A stretch of DNA of 64,000 nt, taken from Zygaena filipendulae (Eukaryota; Arthropoda; Insecta; Lepidoptera; Zygaenidae). Made by a program: the position numbers and the translations under genes. Numbering within the stretch: position 1 is the first letter of the stretch; each line of letters begins with the position of its first letter. The stretch covers positions 5,287,501 to 5,351,500 of the forward strand of contig OU015675.1 in assembly GCA_907165275.2 (NCBI GenBank), read 5' to 3'. The notes below the pieces were generated by a model. It searched no databases. It was given only the letters and a program-made list of their open reading frames with translations, and was not told the DNA's origin. Shown here one piece after another: positions 12,431-24,575 of the stretch.

Positions 12431-12694
12431 TTTCTTTTTACCATGGACATTTTTACATCCCTTTTATCTCGGTACCTCCTTGCGAACTAAGCTTGTTTGA
12501 ACGAAGAGTTTTCGAACTGGTAATGAGCAAAACGAAAAAACGCAACCGCGTATATAGAAAAAGCTACCACCGGGAAACGAGTTCACTGCGTCCGCTGCAG
12601 TCTACAAGAAAATAAGAAAACAAAACTTTGTTTCCATTCCATTCCCGTCTCTGTATGTATCACAGAGTAAGGAAATTAGTGACTAGCTGTATAG

Positions 12695-13151
12695 TAGAGA
12701 TTCTCAAACTTATTTCTTTTACCGCCCCCTATGAAAATCAATTATTTCTCAGCGCCCCCAATTTTTACACACTCCTAAAACTTAAAAATAAAACCGCAAT
12801 TTCATTACTAATTAATTTAGTTATAGTGTGCAATATTAGTCGGTTCTGGTTTTAAGCTTACATTCTAAACTAGACATTTTTACCAGTGATGGCAATCAAA
12901 ACTTAACTTTAAATATTAAGAATTTATTGTAATCAAATTAAAAGAAACAATATATATAGGTAATAAATATAAACTAATTATTCGATATTGAGCAGTAGGT
13001 AGGTTTTAATTTTAGTGAATTTTAAAATATAAACTAAATGGAATTATAAACCACTCCAACGCCCCCCATTTTTATCTGGGCCCCTTAACGCCCCCCTGTA
13101 GGTCTCCAACGCCCACCAGGGGGGCGTTATCGCCCACTTTGAGAAAGACTG
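12695..13151. mobile_element. Non-autonomous hAT element with 8-bp TSD
   Basis: The element is flanked by perfect 8-bp direct repeats CTGTATAG (12687-12694 and 13152-13159). Its imperfect inverted ends read TAGAGATTCTCAAA on the left and CAGTCTTTCTCAAA (reverse of the right end). Just inside both ends are cytosine-rich 'cgcccccc' blocks. The 8-bp duplication is diagnostic of the hAT superfamily. No transposase ORF, so mobilised in trans. Confidence 0.85.
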
Positions 13152-13164
13152 CTGTATAGGTATT

Positions 13165-13217
13165 TAGTATAGCAGTAGAGAAATTCATGCGGGTGAAACC
13201 ACGATAGGAACAGCTAG
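13165..13217 (+). mobile_element. Helitron 3' relic
   Basis: Only the terminal hairpin (gcgggtgaaaccacg) and 'ggaacagCTAG' survive. Confidence 0.45.
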
Positions 13218-13429
13218 CGTTGAATATAGACGTTATCGGAATTTACTAAGACGTTCGGTCAATTTAGTTATATGAGATGAGAATCGAATATTGAATTTCC
13301 CCCTTCAATATTTCCCTCGTTTAACCCGACACCCTGTATATGCTTATTATGCTACCACCAGTCACGTTCTTCGCGAATAATTTACTATAGCAGCAGTGCT
13401 TGCCGAAAGACTAACATGGATATTTAAAA

Positions 13430-13625
13430 TATTAGTCAATATTTAAGTAATTTTAATACATTGTGTTGAAATTTCACATGACGTCACCATCCGGTGCGGT
13501 TTGCATGGGGGCTTATATCGGTTAATGACGTCACGAGCCCCCACCCTAAACTTTAACGCACTTTATCTCTGTATATTTCATTAAAATGAAAAAGCAAAAT
13601 TTCGTTAAACTAATTAGAATTTTGA
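13430..13625 (+). mobile_element. TGACGTCA-bearing MITE, degenerate copy
   Basis: Matches the interior of the family at 18592, 52794, 55287 and 59014. It has two TGACGTCA palindromes (13479-13486 and 13526-13533), the 'cacgagcccccac' block and 'gaaaaagcaaa'. The AGTCCGTC inverted ends have decayed. Confidence 0.6.
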
Positions 13626-13626
13626 T

Positions 13627-13820
13627 AAATAAATGAAATGAAAATGAAATGAAATGAAATAAACTTTATTTGTTACGACAACAGTTAATATGTGAAATAA
13701 CATAAACAAGCACAACCAGCGTGTCGCAACAAATAGGCAACCAGCTCAGCATAAGTCGGGAACTGGGGGGCCCGACGCTGATCTTCCGCTGGTGCCGCAT
13801 GTGGCGTCACGGATGTGAGC
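13627..13820 (-). repeat. Non-LTR retroelement 3' tail
   Basis: On the minus strand a GC-rich stretch leads into 'gtcgtaacaaataaagttta' and a (TTTCA)n-type tail, with an AATAAA signal just before it. A plus-strand relative with the same junction lies at 17766-17935. This is probably the 3' UTR of a non-LTR element or a SINE derived from one; parent not identified. Confidence 0.5.
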
Positions 13821-14464
13821 GAAGAAAGAAAACTTAAATTATACTTTTATATTCTTAAACATGTTCTTCTCAGTACATCCACACTATGCTGTCAACGCTT
13901 CGAAAGGTTTGTTAAAAGCTTTTTATCTATTACTAGAGGACGCATCGTAACACAAAGTAATGTTTATTGGCGCCTGTGCTAGAACATAAAATGTTATGGA
14001 GCGAGCGATTATAATAAATAAAAGTCTTTACAACGTGTTTTTTTTTAAAGTTAAAGCCTGGCATTATAGAGGTCTTTGTAAAACTTATAAAAAAATTGTC
14101 AATAGTCAAATATTTATAATATGATCATATTATATCTGACCATTGTATAACATTTACTCTCTTTTTAATCTCTGTGGTGCTTCTATCAAAGAATTTTGTT
14201 GTCTTTGTGTGCGTTTAGGCCCGCCCTTATATCTTTGAGATTTTTTATTGAAAAAATGCCAGGGGCTTATATAAAATATTTTCTGCAGTATTATTTATAC
14301 ATTAAAAATTTAATTGAAAACCGCCTGAAGTGGGCGTTTTTGGCACTTTTTTAATATTATATGTAAACACACAAAATAAAATATTATATAAAATAAAATT
14401 TTACTTTTTTTTCCTATTTTACACTACCCTTCTATTAATTTCTTTTTAAATGAACTTGGAACTC
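13821..14464. other. No gene recognised
   Basis: AT-rich sequence without identifiable coding or repeat structure. Confidence 0.35.
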
Positions 14465-14467
14465 TTA

Positions 14468-14704
14468 CCGCCGCACTCAGAGTCGACTTTAATGATTACT
14501 TAGTTAAGTATAGATTTTTAAAACAAAACTGTCGCAATCAGACAAGTTTCATAAATTAATGTTAATTGGCATTTAACTAATTAAGTTACGTCTCTTTAAA
14601 TGCCAACTAACATTAATTTACTGAACGTCCCTGAGTGCGGCAGTTTTGTTTTAAAAATCTATACTTAACTAAGTAATCATTAAAGTCGACTCTGAGTGCG
14701 GCCG
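14468..14704. mobile_element. Foldback MITE, PIF/Harbinger-like, copy 1
   Basis: Near-complete palindrome. Outer arms of about 70 bp start CCGCCGCACTCAGAGTCGAC on the left and return on the right. Inner arms also pair (ttaatgttaattggcattta against taaatgccaactaacattaa). It is flanked by TTA on both sides (14465-14467 and 14705-14707), the 3-bp duplication typical of PIF/Harbinger. A second copy at 43326-43528 lies upstream of the gloverin gene. No ORF. Confidence 0.75.
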
Positions 14705-14707
14705 TTA

Positions 14708-17156
14708 GAAGATGATTTTTTACACCAAGTGGAGCTGGTTGACCCCTGTAAGGGCATTAAAGGATAATATGATCTTCAAATGCGACTGTCGTTATCATTA
14801 ATGATTGAGCAACTGTTGTACAATATAAAAGATTTTTGTAAAAATCGCTTGTTGCTTCAATACATCTGTTCTAACTGTACGTTGGGAGAATTACATTTTG
14901 TGTGACTTCCTTACTCCTGATACAAATAGCTAACTCATTAACTAAAGGAGGTATAGCAAATAGCAATCGTACAAATGAAATAGGAGGGGAGAAAAACAAT
15001 GAAGGGGATCAATAAAACTACAAAACAAAAGATGAAAGGAGTTCGATCGTGCGTATTTCAATACCCCTTCCTTGACGATGAGTCTTATAATAGCTGAATC
15101 AAACAATTTCAAGAGATCCTATCGATTGTGTGCAGTACTTTATTTAGTCATTGAGAGCACTTTCAACTCTCAATAAAGCCCTCAAGTTCATTCTGACCAA
15201 TACCTACGGTTGGCTTATTTCAACTAGTTAGACCAGTACCGAACTGTTTGGACATTTTTTTCCAAATTTTTAGACTTACTGAAGAAATTTATCTGACTCA
15301 AACTGAAAACAAAAAAAATAACAACGCTTTTTTTAAATATATAATCTACAATATTAATATGAAGTGTTAAAGTTAGTCAGTTTGGATGTAGAGGGTAATC
15401 GAACTCTATATTACTACTAATATTTTATTCATTTTGGTGTAGATTAAATCGAAACAATTATCGTTACAAATAATGTTGTCAGTAAATAAAAAAAACAGAT
15501 AGAAATCTGTAAGAAAATAATTACAGTACGTTTCTAAAAATACTTATTTTTCTGCCATTATATTCGCGACAAGCGTGACACGGGTATAACACAAAACACT
15601 ATACATATAGATACAAGCAAAGCAATGATATGTACGAAACACCTACATTGGATAAGGAGGCACACAACACCCCCGGTGTATACCTACCTACTTACTTATT
15701 CACCTAAAATATAAAATAAAAACGTATATAATTGTGACAAAACATTATATTCGTACGTAGCAACAAATCCCTCGATTCTCCGGCACGGCGGATTCAGCGA
15801 TATATCGTACAAAGCCTAACATTACTCGGGCTTTGTTAGTGATGTTACTGGCTACATTCGAGTTATATTAATATAACAATTGAAAAAAAAGAAAAAAAAA
15901 TGGTTAACTTTGATATGGCAAGCTCTTTGAAGTGAAACTTTGCTTTGACGTAATGTAGGTAATTATTTTATACTTCACGAAGGGAAAAAAAAAATTGAAA
16001 TCTGTCGACGTCGTTTTTGCTCAAAAATTTAAAAGATTAAATACGCTTTGTGACAGTACCTACCTCTATAATTTATATACTCATAGTTAACAAAAAGGAG
16101 AACTTGCAAACTAAAAAAAATGTATTTCACTCTCATCAAATCGGTAAAAGCCATAGAGTGTAGAGATCGACTCGAATTCCAATTTCGTAAATTGGAATTA
16201 TAAATGATCACTAAATAATATGTACTATAATTTTATAAGCGACGGTGTGCAATATGTCCGCTATCTGATATCTTTGCTCTGAGCCACCTAAAATAGCATC
16301 TAGAGCACTTTTCATACCAGAAAAATTTATGGTTTCCAAGGAAATCTTAACTTCCATTAAACGATGTTATGCAATTTATCGGGACATTCTTAAAAACAGC
16401 GTTATTAAAAAAATATACATATTTATGTAAAAATGCATTATCACAGTCTCATAGAAAAAAAGTTTACCATTTTCCCATAAATAGGTATTTTCGGGGTCGA
16501 ATTTTTCGTTGAACTTTCAGCGACCTGATTGATCTAGAGACGAATAGAACGATTGCCTTCGTCAGATGAAAGTAGAACCCCTTGATTCTTTCGATTAGAT
16601 TAACTCAATTCATAATAATACAATCGAGGCATCGCCATTGTTCACATCTCTACTCAAGTCTGTCCAAGACAATTTCTCGGAAAGGAATAGCTACCTACCT
16701 CCAGTCGCTCGGAAATATATAAAACGTGACTATGTACCATGTATAATATTGTGGTGGGAAAAAAAATGCTTTTGCTTTTTGTGTTTCAACGCGTGGGCGA
16801 GAGAAATCGCGTAGAGGTAAATCAGTTATGTACGTTAACATGATTTTCTTTGAACTTATAGGTGATAAATTTTTCTATCATAAATAGCTACTATTATAAA
16901 CCAACTATATAATAGCTGTCAAGAATTTTTTTTTTTCTTGAATGATATACCCAAGGAGGTAAATCATTATAATACAATCTAGCCAATCTAGTTATGACTA
17001 ATAAGTATTTTAAATTTGACCGAAACTTCTAAACAAGACTATACTAAGAATGTGTCCAATAACACTTTTCTTATTGTCTCTATTAAGGGGAAGACACTTT
17101 GTTCTTGTCTTCTTTGGATATAGTACTCACAGCACTAAATACACTATCACTATACA
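14708..17156. other. No gene recognised; possible solo LTR region
   Basis: Between about 14745 and 15230 the DNA is less AT-biased. It has a TATAAAAG box (about 14825) and an AATAAAGCC polyadenylation-like motif (about 15172), which could be remains of an LTR, but I found no matching second LTR or TG/CA boundary. The rest, to 17156, is AT-rich with no coding region that I can support. Confidence 0.3.
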
Positions 17157-17398
17157 CTACACTAACTCAAAAGGTTTGGTCCTTTTTAGTCTTCGTTTTA
17201 TATTTAATTTTGTGTTGTCGAGGAGCTGGATGGCCTCGACATTCATATGGTTGACATGGTGACGAAGTCTGTGTTGGTGAGCTTCGGCATATTTTTTGAT
17301 AGTATCGTTAACAGATTCCACTCCGAGGTCCCGATGGAGGTCTTCGTTTCTTATGTACCAAGGCGCGTTTACAAGAAAATCGAAATATTTAAAAACAA
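17157..17398 (-). pseudogene. Jockey-type LINE, RT C-terminal fragment
   Basis: Read on the minus strand, an uninterrupted frame of about 80 codons ends at a TAG (17157-17159). It contains the hallmark C-terminal motifs of Jockey-clade reverse transcriptases: NAPWYIRNEDLHRDLG, then LLDNTKL, then RRLKRTKPFELV at the terminus. Everything upstream (the RT palm and endonuclease) is missing, so it is a 5'-truncated, inactive insertion. It is too short and lacks a start codon, so simple ORF calling misses it. Confidence 0.8.
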
Positions 17399-17671
17399 GG
17401 TGTGAAATTATGAAGGTTTAGATACGGGGAAATATATTTTAAAAAATCATTCGTATACTGTCGTCGTTTTTAGAGATTAAAAAAATGCCTTCATATAGAT
17501 AGTATAGCTTTGAGGAACTTTAAAATTTACGAAACACTTTCTAACATATGTCTCTATATTTTATAGTTTATGAGTTTCTTATACTATCCCCTCTCAAAGT
17601 TAATCCTGCTAATTAATTATCATATTCCTATGACCTACCAGCAAATACATTGTTAATACTGCTTCTATAAA

Positions 17672-17775
17672 TGGTAGATTCAGAAAAGGACATAGGGTAG
17701 GTACTCTTTATCCCGGAGTTCCCGCAGAAATTCCGAAATTAACGCCGATGAAACCGTGAAGAACATCCAGTACGG
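17672..17775 (+). mobile_element. Helitron relic
   Basis: Retains 'aaaggacatagggta', 'tttatcccggagttcccgca' and a decayed hairpin (gatgaaaccgtgaagaac). The terminal CTAG is lost. Confidence 0.5.
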
Positions 17776-17935
17776 CAGACAGTAAGTTATACTTGACCGT
17801 TGCATCTACACGAAAATATAATGTCGTAACGAATAAAGTTTCATTTAATTTCATTTTTCATTTAATTTCATTCAATTTTTCATTTATTTTCATTTCATTT
17901 AATTTTGCATTTCATTTCATTTTATCTCAAAATCT
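17776..17935 (+). repeat. Retroelement tail with (TTTCATTTAA)n
   Basis: 'gtcgtaacgaataaagtttc' is followed by about 100 bp of TTTCATTT-type repeats. The same junction occurs in reverse at 13627-13820, so this is a recurrent 3' tail rather than a random microsatellite. Confidence 0.5.
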
Positions 17936-17990
17936 GTGAATGGGGACCAAATTTCGCGAATAACTGCATAGTCCTAATATAATTATTGAC

Positions 17991-18247
17991 GACCCGATTG
18001 GCAGGTTACCATGCCTGCCCGCTAGTCAAGAGGTTCCGGATTCGATTTCCGGTGGGGTGCACTTTGCGTGATGAACACAGGGTTCCACTCTCCGGCCTGG
18101 TTGTGTTTATATATCTATAGTATAATATATATGTCATTCTATGTAGTATATACCACACGTAATTTTGCTTGGTTTCCACGACACAAGCCTACTGTGGGAT
18201 CACTTAGATCTGTGTGTTATGAAGTGGATTATTATGAAAAAAAAAAA
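17991..18247 (+). repeat. tRNA-derived SINE
   Basis: Nearly full-length. It begins gacccgattggcaggttac, with B-box-like GGATTCGATTTCC, the conserved ATAT-rich middle, 'gcttggtttccacgacacaa' and an A-rich end at about 18238-18247. Confidence 0.75.
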
Positions 18248-18559
18248 TGTCGTGTAGCTGCCAAAAGAACCTAGTTACTGAAGAAACTTTCAGCCTGTAC
18301 AACCGAACTGACACATTCGATTCCCTTCAAAAAATCTTTATTGGGGCCATACTTTCATTTTTGTGTTCTATAAAGAACTCATCGGTGTGAATAACAAAAA
18401 CCTCAGTTTTCCCTATCTGCCACTATAATGTTCGCGCCACAAACGTTCATGGTCGACCGCCAGTGACGTGTGAACCGTAAAACATAAACTCACCCTTACT
18501 ACAGCTGGGAACACGATATATCTGACACGAGGAACTTCATTAGAAAACTTATCGGTAAT
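18248..18559. other. No gene recognised
   Basis: About 310 bp of apparently unique sequence, nothing identifiable. Confidence 0.3.
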
Positions 18560-18561
18560 CT

Positions 18562-19329
18562 TCTTCATAATAAAACTGTAGAGAGGTCAATGGGCATGTT
18601 GACTAATTTTTATTTTTTAGTCCGTCTTGTAGATTATTAAAAAATATTGGACACGTGTTTTTTTCTTTTTTTACGTAATCAAAAAATAACGGCGATATAT
18701 TGAGTTGAAATTTCGCGTGACGTCACTATTCTGACAGTTTGCATGGCGGTTTTAGCGGTTAGTGACTCTGTATATTTTAATTTATTTGAAAAAGCAAAAA
18801 ATACGTATCTATTGTTTTTTTATTTTCTAACTGACGGACTAATTAGAATTTTAATTTTCAAAAGTAGTCCACATCCCTATTCTGTACATTGAATATATAT
18901 TCAAAATTAATATTGGAGGGCGAATGGTGATCGATACTGATGCCAAAAATGCAATCAGTAAATTTTTTGTCTGTCTGTCTGTCTGTCTGAATATGCACGC
19001 ACGGGTCAACTACAGAAGGGATTTAAACCAAACTTGGTACGATTGTAGTGCATACTCCTGGGCAGGTTATAGGCTATATAACATAACGCTAAGATATATA
19101 GGAGCTGAGCAGTGACGATAAATTTGAAGCAAGTCGGATGAAAATGCGCTTTCGAGCTCTTATCCTCGCATACTTTACTCAATCACGCAAAAACGGTTGA
19201 ACGGATTTGGATGAAATTTGGCATGCATACGTTGTCAGGGGTACAGAGAAGGACATAGGGTACTTTTTATCCCGGAATTCCGGCGGGAACTCTGAAATTG
19301 CCGTGGGTGAAACCGCAGGGCACAGCTAG
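18562..19329 (+). mobile_element. Helitron (long subfamily) interrupted by a MITE
   Basis: Same subfamily as 38235-38723: 5' 'ataataaaactgtagag', then 'tctgtacattgaatatatat', a (CTGT)n tract, 'gtgacgataaatttgaagca', and a 3' hairpin with CTAG at 19326-19329. Compared with the 38235 copy, a ~287-bp MITE (18592-18878) is inserted between 'gaggtcaa' and 'ttctgtac'. The copy at 38235 shows the uninterrupted sequence. Confidence 0.75.
18592..18878 (+). mobile_element. TGACGTCA-bearing MITE (AGTCCGTC ends)
   Basis: Inverted ends around GGGCATGTTGACTA / TAGTCCACATCCC with internal AGTCCGTC and GACGGACT. One TGACGTCA (about 18718-18725) is intact and the second is lost. It is nested in the Helitron that surrounds it, so it is the younger of the two. 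Confidence 0.75.
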
Positions 19330-21969
19330 TCAATAATATTAGATTGTCTTGTCACTGTTGTATAATTTTATCTTTTTTATATTTTTTATATTTTTTCTTA
19401 TGTCAAATAATAAAACTAATGATTTTACCTTAAGAATTAGAATAATCAAAGAAATCTAATCTTTGCGAGTATCCTAGTATAGTTTCCCGAAAATATAACC
19501 TAAAAAATTTGTGCAGACTTCTAATTGATTCATTGTTTTGGTAAAATCGTTCAAAAATAGTGCAACTGGCCTCATGACTGGGGAACTGAACATTACCCAA
19601 TACTGATTTACAAGCGCACCATTCTAGTACCTTGTTAAGTTATAAAGTAAAAAAAAATTATATATTATTATATCGATATTATATCGGGTCATCGACTGTA
19701 CAGGTTTGATTCTCCCATCCAAGTTGCTCCGCATACCTACTGCCAGTATCGGCGACCCTTCACGGGGACTAAAGTTACATGCTCGGGCAAATCAAGCCAC
19801 TCACACACCGGGACACTGCAATGCGGTTGTCTTTTTATTGCTTTTCAAATGTTCCCGACGACAAACTATCTAAGACTGCTTTCCCATTACTCCGTCTTGA
19901 TATATGCAAAAAGTTTTCGTACTCGTCCGTATTCGCTCTGTGGCATTGAAACAACTGCTATATATAGGTTAGATTCGAAAAAAAATTCGCGTAAAAAATG
20001 GATTTAAAAAACAATTAGAAAATGGAAAGTGTTCTTGCAAAAAGTGTCGTCAATTAATTAAAAACGAAAAATAGAATATAGTGGGGGAACTGCAGTCATT
20101 GGCGTTTCGCTATAATTAATTTAATTGCTAAAAATTCGTACGTATTTTGACATTGACAGAATTAAATGCGATAAATCGCGATAGATTGCAATAATTAAAG
20201 AAGAAGAAGAATCAACTGTCAAATTGTTTTGATTGAAAAAGTACAACGCATTTACCTACCTAAGATTCGTCGTAAGAAGTTATTCTTAAAAAAAAGAAAA
20301 TTTTGTCGTGATTGTTTCACTGTCACACGCTAACTGTACTAATAAAAAAGCTGTCTCTGACTGTGTATTTTGTGTATGTATGTATGTAGGTACATAGTAT
20401 ATCAAAAGTGAAAAATCAATGAGAATAAGTTTTGATAATTCTGGTTTAATCTCATATCCTTCGAGATGTTACAAAAAACTAAATCTCGAAAAGTTTAAAT
20501 ATCAAAAGATTAAAAAATTTAATACATTTTAATCGGTATATAGGTATATAATTATCTATTCAATTTCGGTATTTATTAAAATCGGTTCCGAGACTACTTT
20601 GAGCTTAAAAAAAACTTCAAAATTTAAACTCATTGCACGCAAACACGCAGCAATATGATATCCAAACGATGACGTTACAACTTAGAGATTATATTCAATG
20701 GTAATGAACTTCAATATTTTTTTTGTTATGGTCATTGACTATGGAATGAAAAATGGTAAATAAATTTTGAATAGACAAGTGGTATACTTAAACTGTCCAG
20801 TTTTGTTCTTTTATAAGGAGAAATCAGTAAAAAAAATATTTATCTAACGTAATTTTCCATTCTTATATTACCGATTCCACGTTTTCGTCGAAAATAAAAC
20901 TTATTCGAAGGTTAGAGTTACATTTTTGTTACTGGCAGCGACGACAAATTCTTTTTTTTCCACACACTCAGCGCTTTTCGTGAAGTTTCGCAACGCTTAA
21001 AATCCCAGCTTTAGCAGTAACTGATAAGGGGAAGCTTCGCTTTGAATAACATTTCATATGATATTTTTTTGTAGTTTATGACACACTGTGCTTTCGTACT
21101 TCGTATTTACTCACGCGTAAACTGCGTGTAAATAGTATTTACACGAACTGAAGTAAAACTTACAATTAGATAAAAAACATTATATACTTAAGTACCTAAT
21201 CATGCAAACAATATTTCTCTTATCTATTCGCAGTGTTAAAGAAACTGCATGTGAGTTGAAACTCTGCAAGGGGCCACTAGTGAGTAGGTAGGTACATGTT
21301 CAGGTATTAGTTTGATTATAACTAACTGTAAATACTTATTTATATAGTAATTAATAATAATTTACAGCTGATCCACAAAGGTTATATATCACAAGTGCAT
21401 TGAGATAATTATTTTATTTAACCTACTGAATGAATGCGAAAGAAATAATGTCCACCTCTTTTGGTGACACGATGTAAACTCAATATAGTAATTATTAATT
21501 CTTCATGCGCCTTCTGCCATCTTTAAAATCATTAATCACCCTTGACTAAGTGAGTAAAACTTGAAAAACGTGTCCTTCCTAAACTTGAACGCTGGAAAAC
21601 TGCCCAATGGGACGTTGAAGGGTTAAAAAAAGTTACTGGCGGCGATTCTCGGTGCTCTCCTTAAGGCGGGCGGACTCTACCATGCATAATTAATATCTTA
21701 GGGACACACGATGCATATTCATAGGACAGACGCCTTGCATAAAAGCGCATATTAGACAGAGCACTATAGCTTTTACGATGTGTTTTTCACGGACTGTATT
21801 CAATTATGAGTCTTTTCTGGCTTTTTTTTTAAAGAGAACGGCTGTGAACGCGCTCGGTGCAGATTTATTTTGATTTAACTAAAGCCGGATTGGATTTAAC
21901 CATACCGACGACAGTTTGTAAGTATTTTAAATCTTAGTATTTTGAGAAAGCAATTCTCGTACGTATATA
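19330..21969. other. Long non-coding stretch
   Basis: AT-rich, with no gene that I can support on either strand. Microsatellite-like 'gtatgtatgtatgtag' occurs at about 20374-20390. At 19681-19860 the DNA is more GC-balanced but carries no convincing frame. Confidence 0.4.
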
Positions 21970-22065
21970 TCCTAATAGTAAAATGTTTGTTTGTTTGTTA
22001 CGCGTTCACGTCTAACTACAGAACCGATAATTATGAAATTTTACATGCATGCACGCTTTCAAGAG
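21970..22065 (+). mobile_element. Helitron 5' fragment
   Basis: TC start with 'ctaatagtaaaatgtttg', a (TTTG)n tract, 'ttacgcgttcacgtctaac' and 'aaccgataattatgaaattt'. The 3' hairpin and CTAG are absent. Confidence 0.5.
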
Positions 22066-23962
22066 TTGATAGTTCGAGTGTCAATAGCAGAATCCAGAAC
22101 AATGACTTTTAGAATTGGTGTTTGAATGAGATCTTGAACTGTTAATAAAATTATAGATATGCCAATTTTTTTGAGTGGTTTTAAAGCCTCTTCCGAGATA
22201 CATAGGCACCTACTTAGAGAGATTTGTAATTGTATTGTTTGATTGTTTCATTTCAGCTTCCAAACTGTACTCATTGATGAGATCATTCATTCACACAATC
22301 AAGCTGTCACACCAAAATGTTCATTTTCTTCACAAAAAAAAAACGAAAAGATTAATAAACGCCTCGAGTAGGGTAAAGCATCTCAAAACGTAACGGATGA
22401 CCTGTCGATGCCACCCGGGTTAATGCCCGGATTTTTTTCCCGCCACCGATCCGTATTTTGCGAAACGGTTAGGCACGTAATGACGTGATCATTTTTTATG
22501 TCGGGCGCTAAAAGAGTTTTATGTTGATTAAAGTTGTGCTAGCGCAACAGTTAAATTTTAGGTTATGATATATTTATTGAAGAATTGCTATCCCAAAAAT
22601 TGCAAAATAAATGTGTACGTGTTTGTTATTATAACAGCTAAACGAATCTTAATGCAATGTACATAAAAATAACTACTTTAGTTCCTGGAATAAAAGATAA
22701 GAAACTTTTTATTCCGAAAAGTTTATGAATAATTTCTGAAGGAATCCCCAAATTCACTGCCTAGTACAGCTGTTATTACTAACTTATTGTCAATAATTTC
22801 AGTTTTCCTTTGGGAACTAGTATAGTAGGATAATAGTACCCATAAGCAAACCCGGTACTTAGTAATTTTAAATTCTAATTTATATGTCCATTTTAGAAAA
22901 CAAAAGATATATTTTTAGATTATACATAAGTAAAAAAAGCTAAAGATCCGTAATACTTAATTATTGTCTTCTTGATATATTAATTTATGTTTCTCATAAA
23001 AAAGCTGTGTTACTCTTATTTTTAAATTATATAATATTTAATCATCTCCGTCTACCTCTGTAACTGTTCTTGATAGCAATATGTGAAAGCTGATAATTGG
23101 CCTTATTTTTATCTATTCTTTGTTATCTACTTTTGTATATCTAACTGTTAGCTTTCCAAATAGTGCAAAATAAATAACTAAATAAATAAAATAACATTTT
23201 AATCTGTACAATTATTTTAATGCAGTAGTTAATAACATGTAGATAATGTATAGAAGAAAAATGGTTTTAATAAGTGCACACATTGATGTAAAAGAATCTT
23301 TGTGTATGCATAGAACAAATTTTATAAACATTATCTAATTTTGATTTTTTTTTTTGTTGTATTTTCTATTTTTAAATTAAAAAGTTTTCCTCGGTTCTTC
23401 ATATGAAGAACTGTTTGTCATATGATTTTATATATGTTTTAGGGCAACAAATTAAATTTGAATCAAGTTTTTTGGTCACTACATACCTACATCACACAAC
23501 CAATAACTTAATAGTTATTCACTTTATCTAAAAAAAATACTCGCAAACTAGCCAATAAGAAAACCGATTACCCATATAAGCATTAAATAATAATACTCTA
23601 AGAAACAAATACAATATACCACTAACAAAATCCCCTAAAGAGATAGCGGCAATATAATCTGGTTTTATGTCAAAGACGTCGATGAAAATCTGCTAAGCAA
23701 GCAATTTCGTGATTAAATTCCTTGAATCCGGGTCACTAGAAGTGGACGGATATAAAAATTGTGTCAATAAACCGTGTGTTTACCCTATCTTTTATATACG
23801 AATGAAAAACTTAATCGTCTATCGGATTTGTACAACTTTTTTAATTAATTCTAATGTACCTACTTATGCTCAATTTTTATCAAGAAATATTTTTCGAAAG
23901 AATAATGGCTTAAATGATTCTTCTCTATAGCAGATAGCATCCATATCTAGTATGTATACTAA
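22066..23962. other. No gene recognised
   Basis: AT-rich. A short GC-rich patch at about 22400-22470 contains inverted 'cccggg/cccgg' motifs ('ccacccgggttaatgcccgg'). Small frames are present but none is family-like. Confidence 0.35.
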
Positions 23963-24155
23963 TCTATACTTAATTATAAAGAGGAAATATTTGATTTTTT
24001 GTTTGTTTGTTACGATTTAACTCAAAAACTACTGGACCGATTTCAAAAATTCTTTCACCGTTAGAAAGCTACATTATCCCTGAGTAACATAGGCTATATA
24101 ATAATCCGCAATTCCCGCGGGAATTATCGCGGGTGAAACCGCGCGGGACAGCTAG
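23963..24155 (+). mobile_element. Helitron, compact copy
   Basis: TC at 23963 ('tctatacttaattataaaga'), 'ttaactcaaaaactactgga', hairpin 'cgcgggtgaaaccgcg', CTAG at 24152-24155. Same 5' subfamily as 73-289. Confidence 0.8.
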
Positions 24156-24344
24156 TTCATTAATATACAATAAAATCTCTTCAAACAGTTGCGAAAATCG
24201 TTTGCAATGGCGTTGGAAGTCATGTTCGGCATCACGTGTTTTGAATTTTTATTTTATTCTAAATTGGTAGAATAGAAACGTTTATTTGATAACCATAAAA
24301 ATAAAATAGGTGGGTACAACCGTGAGTCTTAAACTAGAACACTT

Positions 24345-24575
24345 AGTACCAAAATTTCGCTAATTCTTTATTTGTTGTGTTTTTTATTGTATTTGGAGAA
24401 AAGAATGAAAGAAGTTTGGAGTTCCTGTGGGAATACCGAACTCATGCGGCTGAATCTTCGTAACGGTTGGACCGATTTTGACGGGACTTTCACTGCTAAT
24501 TAGCGGATGTTTTAAAAATTAAGCTACTTTGGAGTTCCTGCGGGAATTCCAAAATTCACGCGGGCTCACAGCTAG
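24345..24575 (+). mobile_element. Helitron, second subfamily
   Basis: Interior with 'ggagttcctg' repeated, 'aacggttggaccgattttga' and terminal cagCTAG at 24572-24575. The 5' end is uncertain. Confidence 0.6.

Noticed and set aside
14745..15230. Solo LTR
   Set aside because: TATA- and polyA-like motifs are present, but no TG/CA borders, target duplication or second copy could be found by eye.
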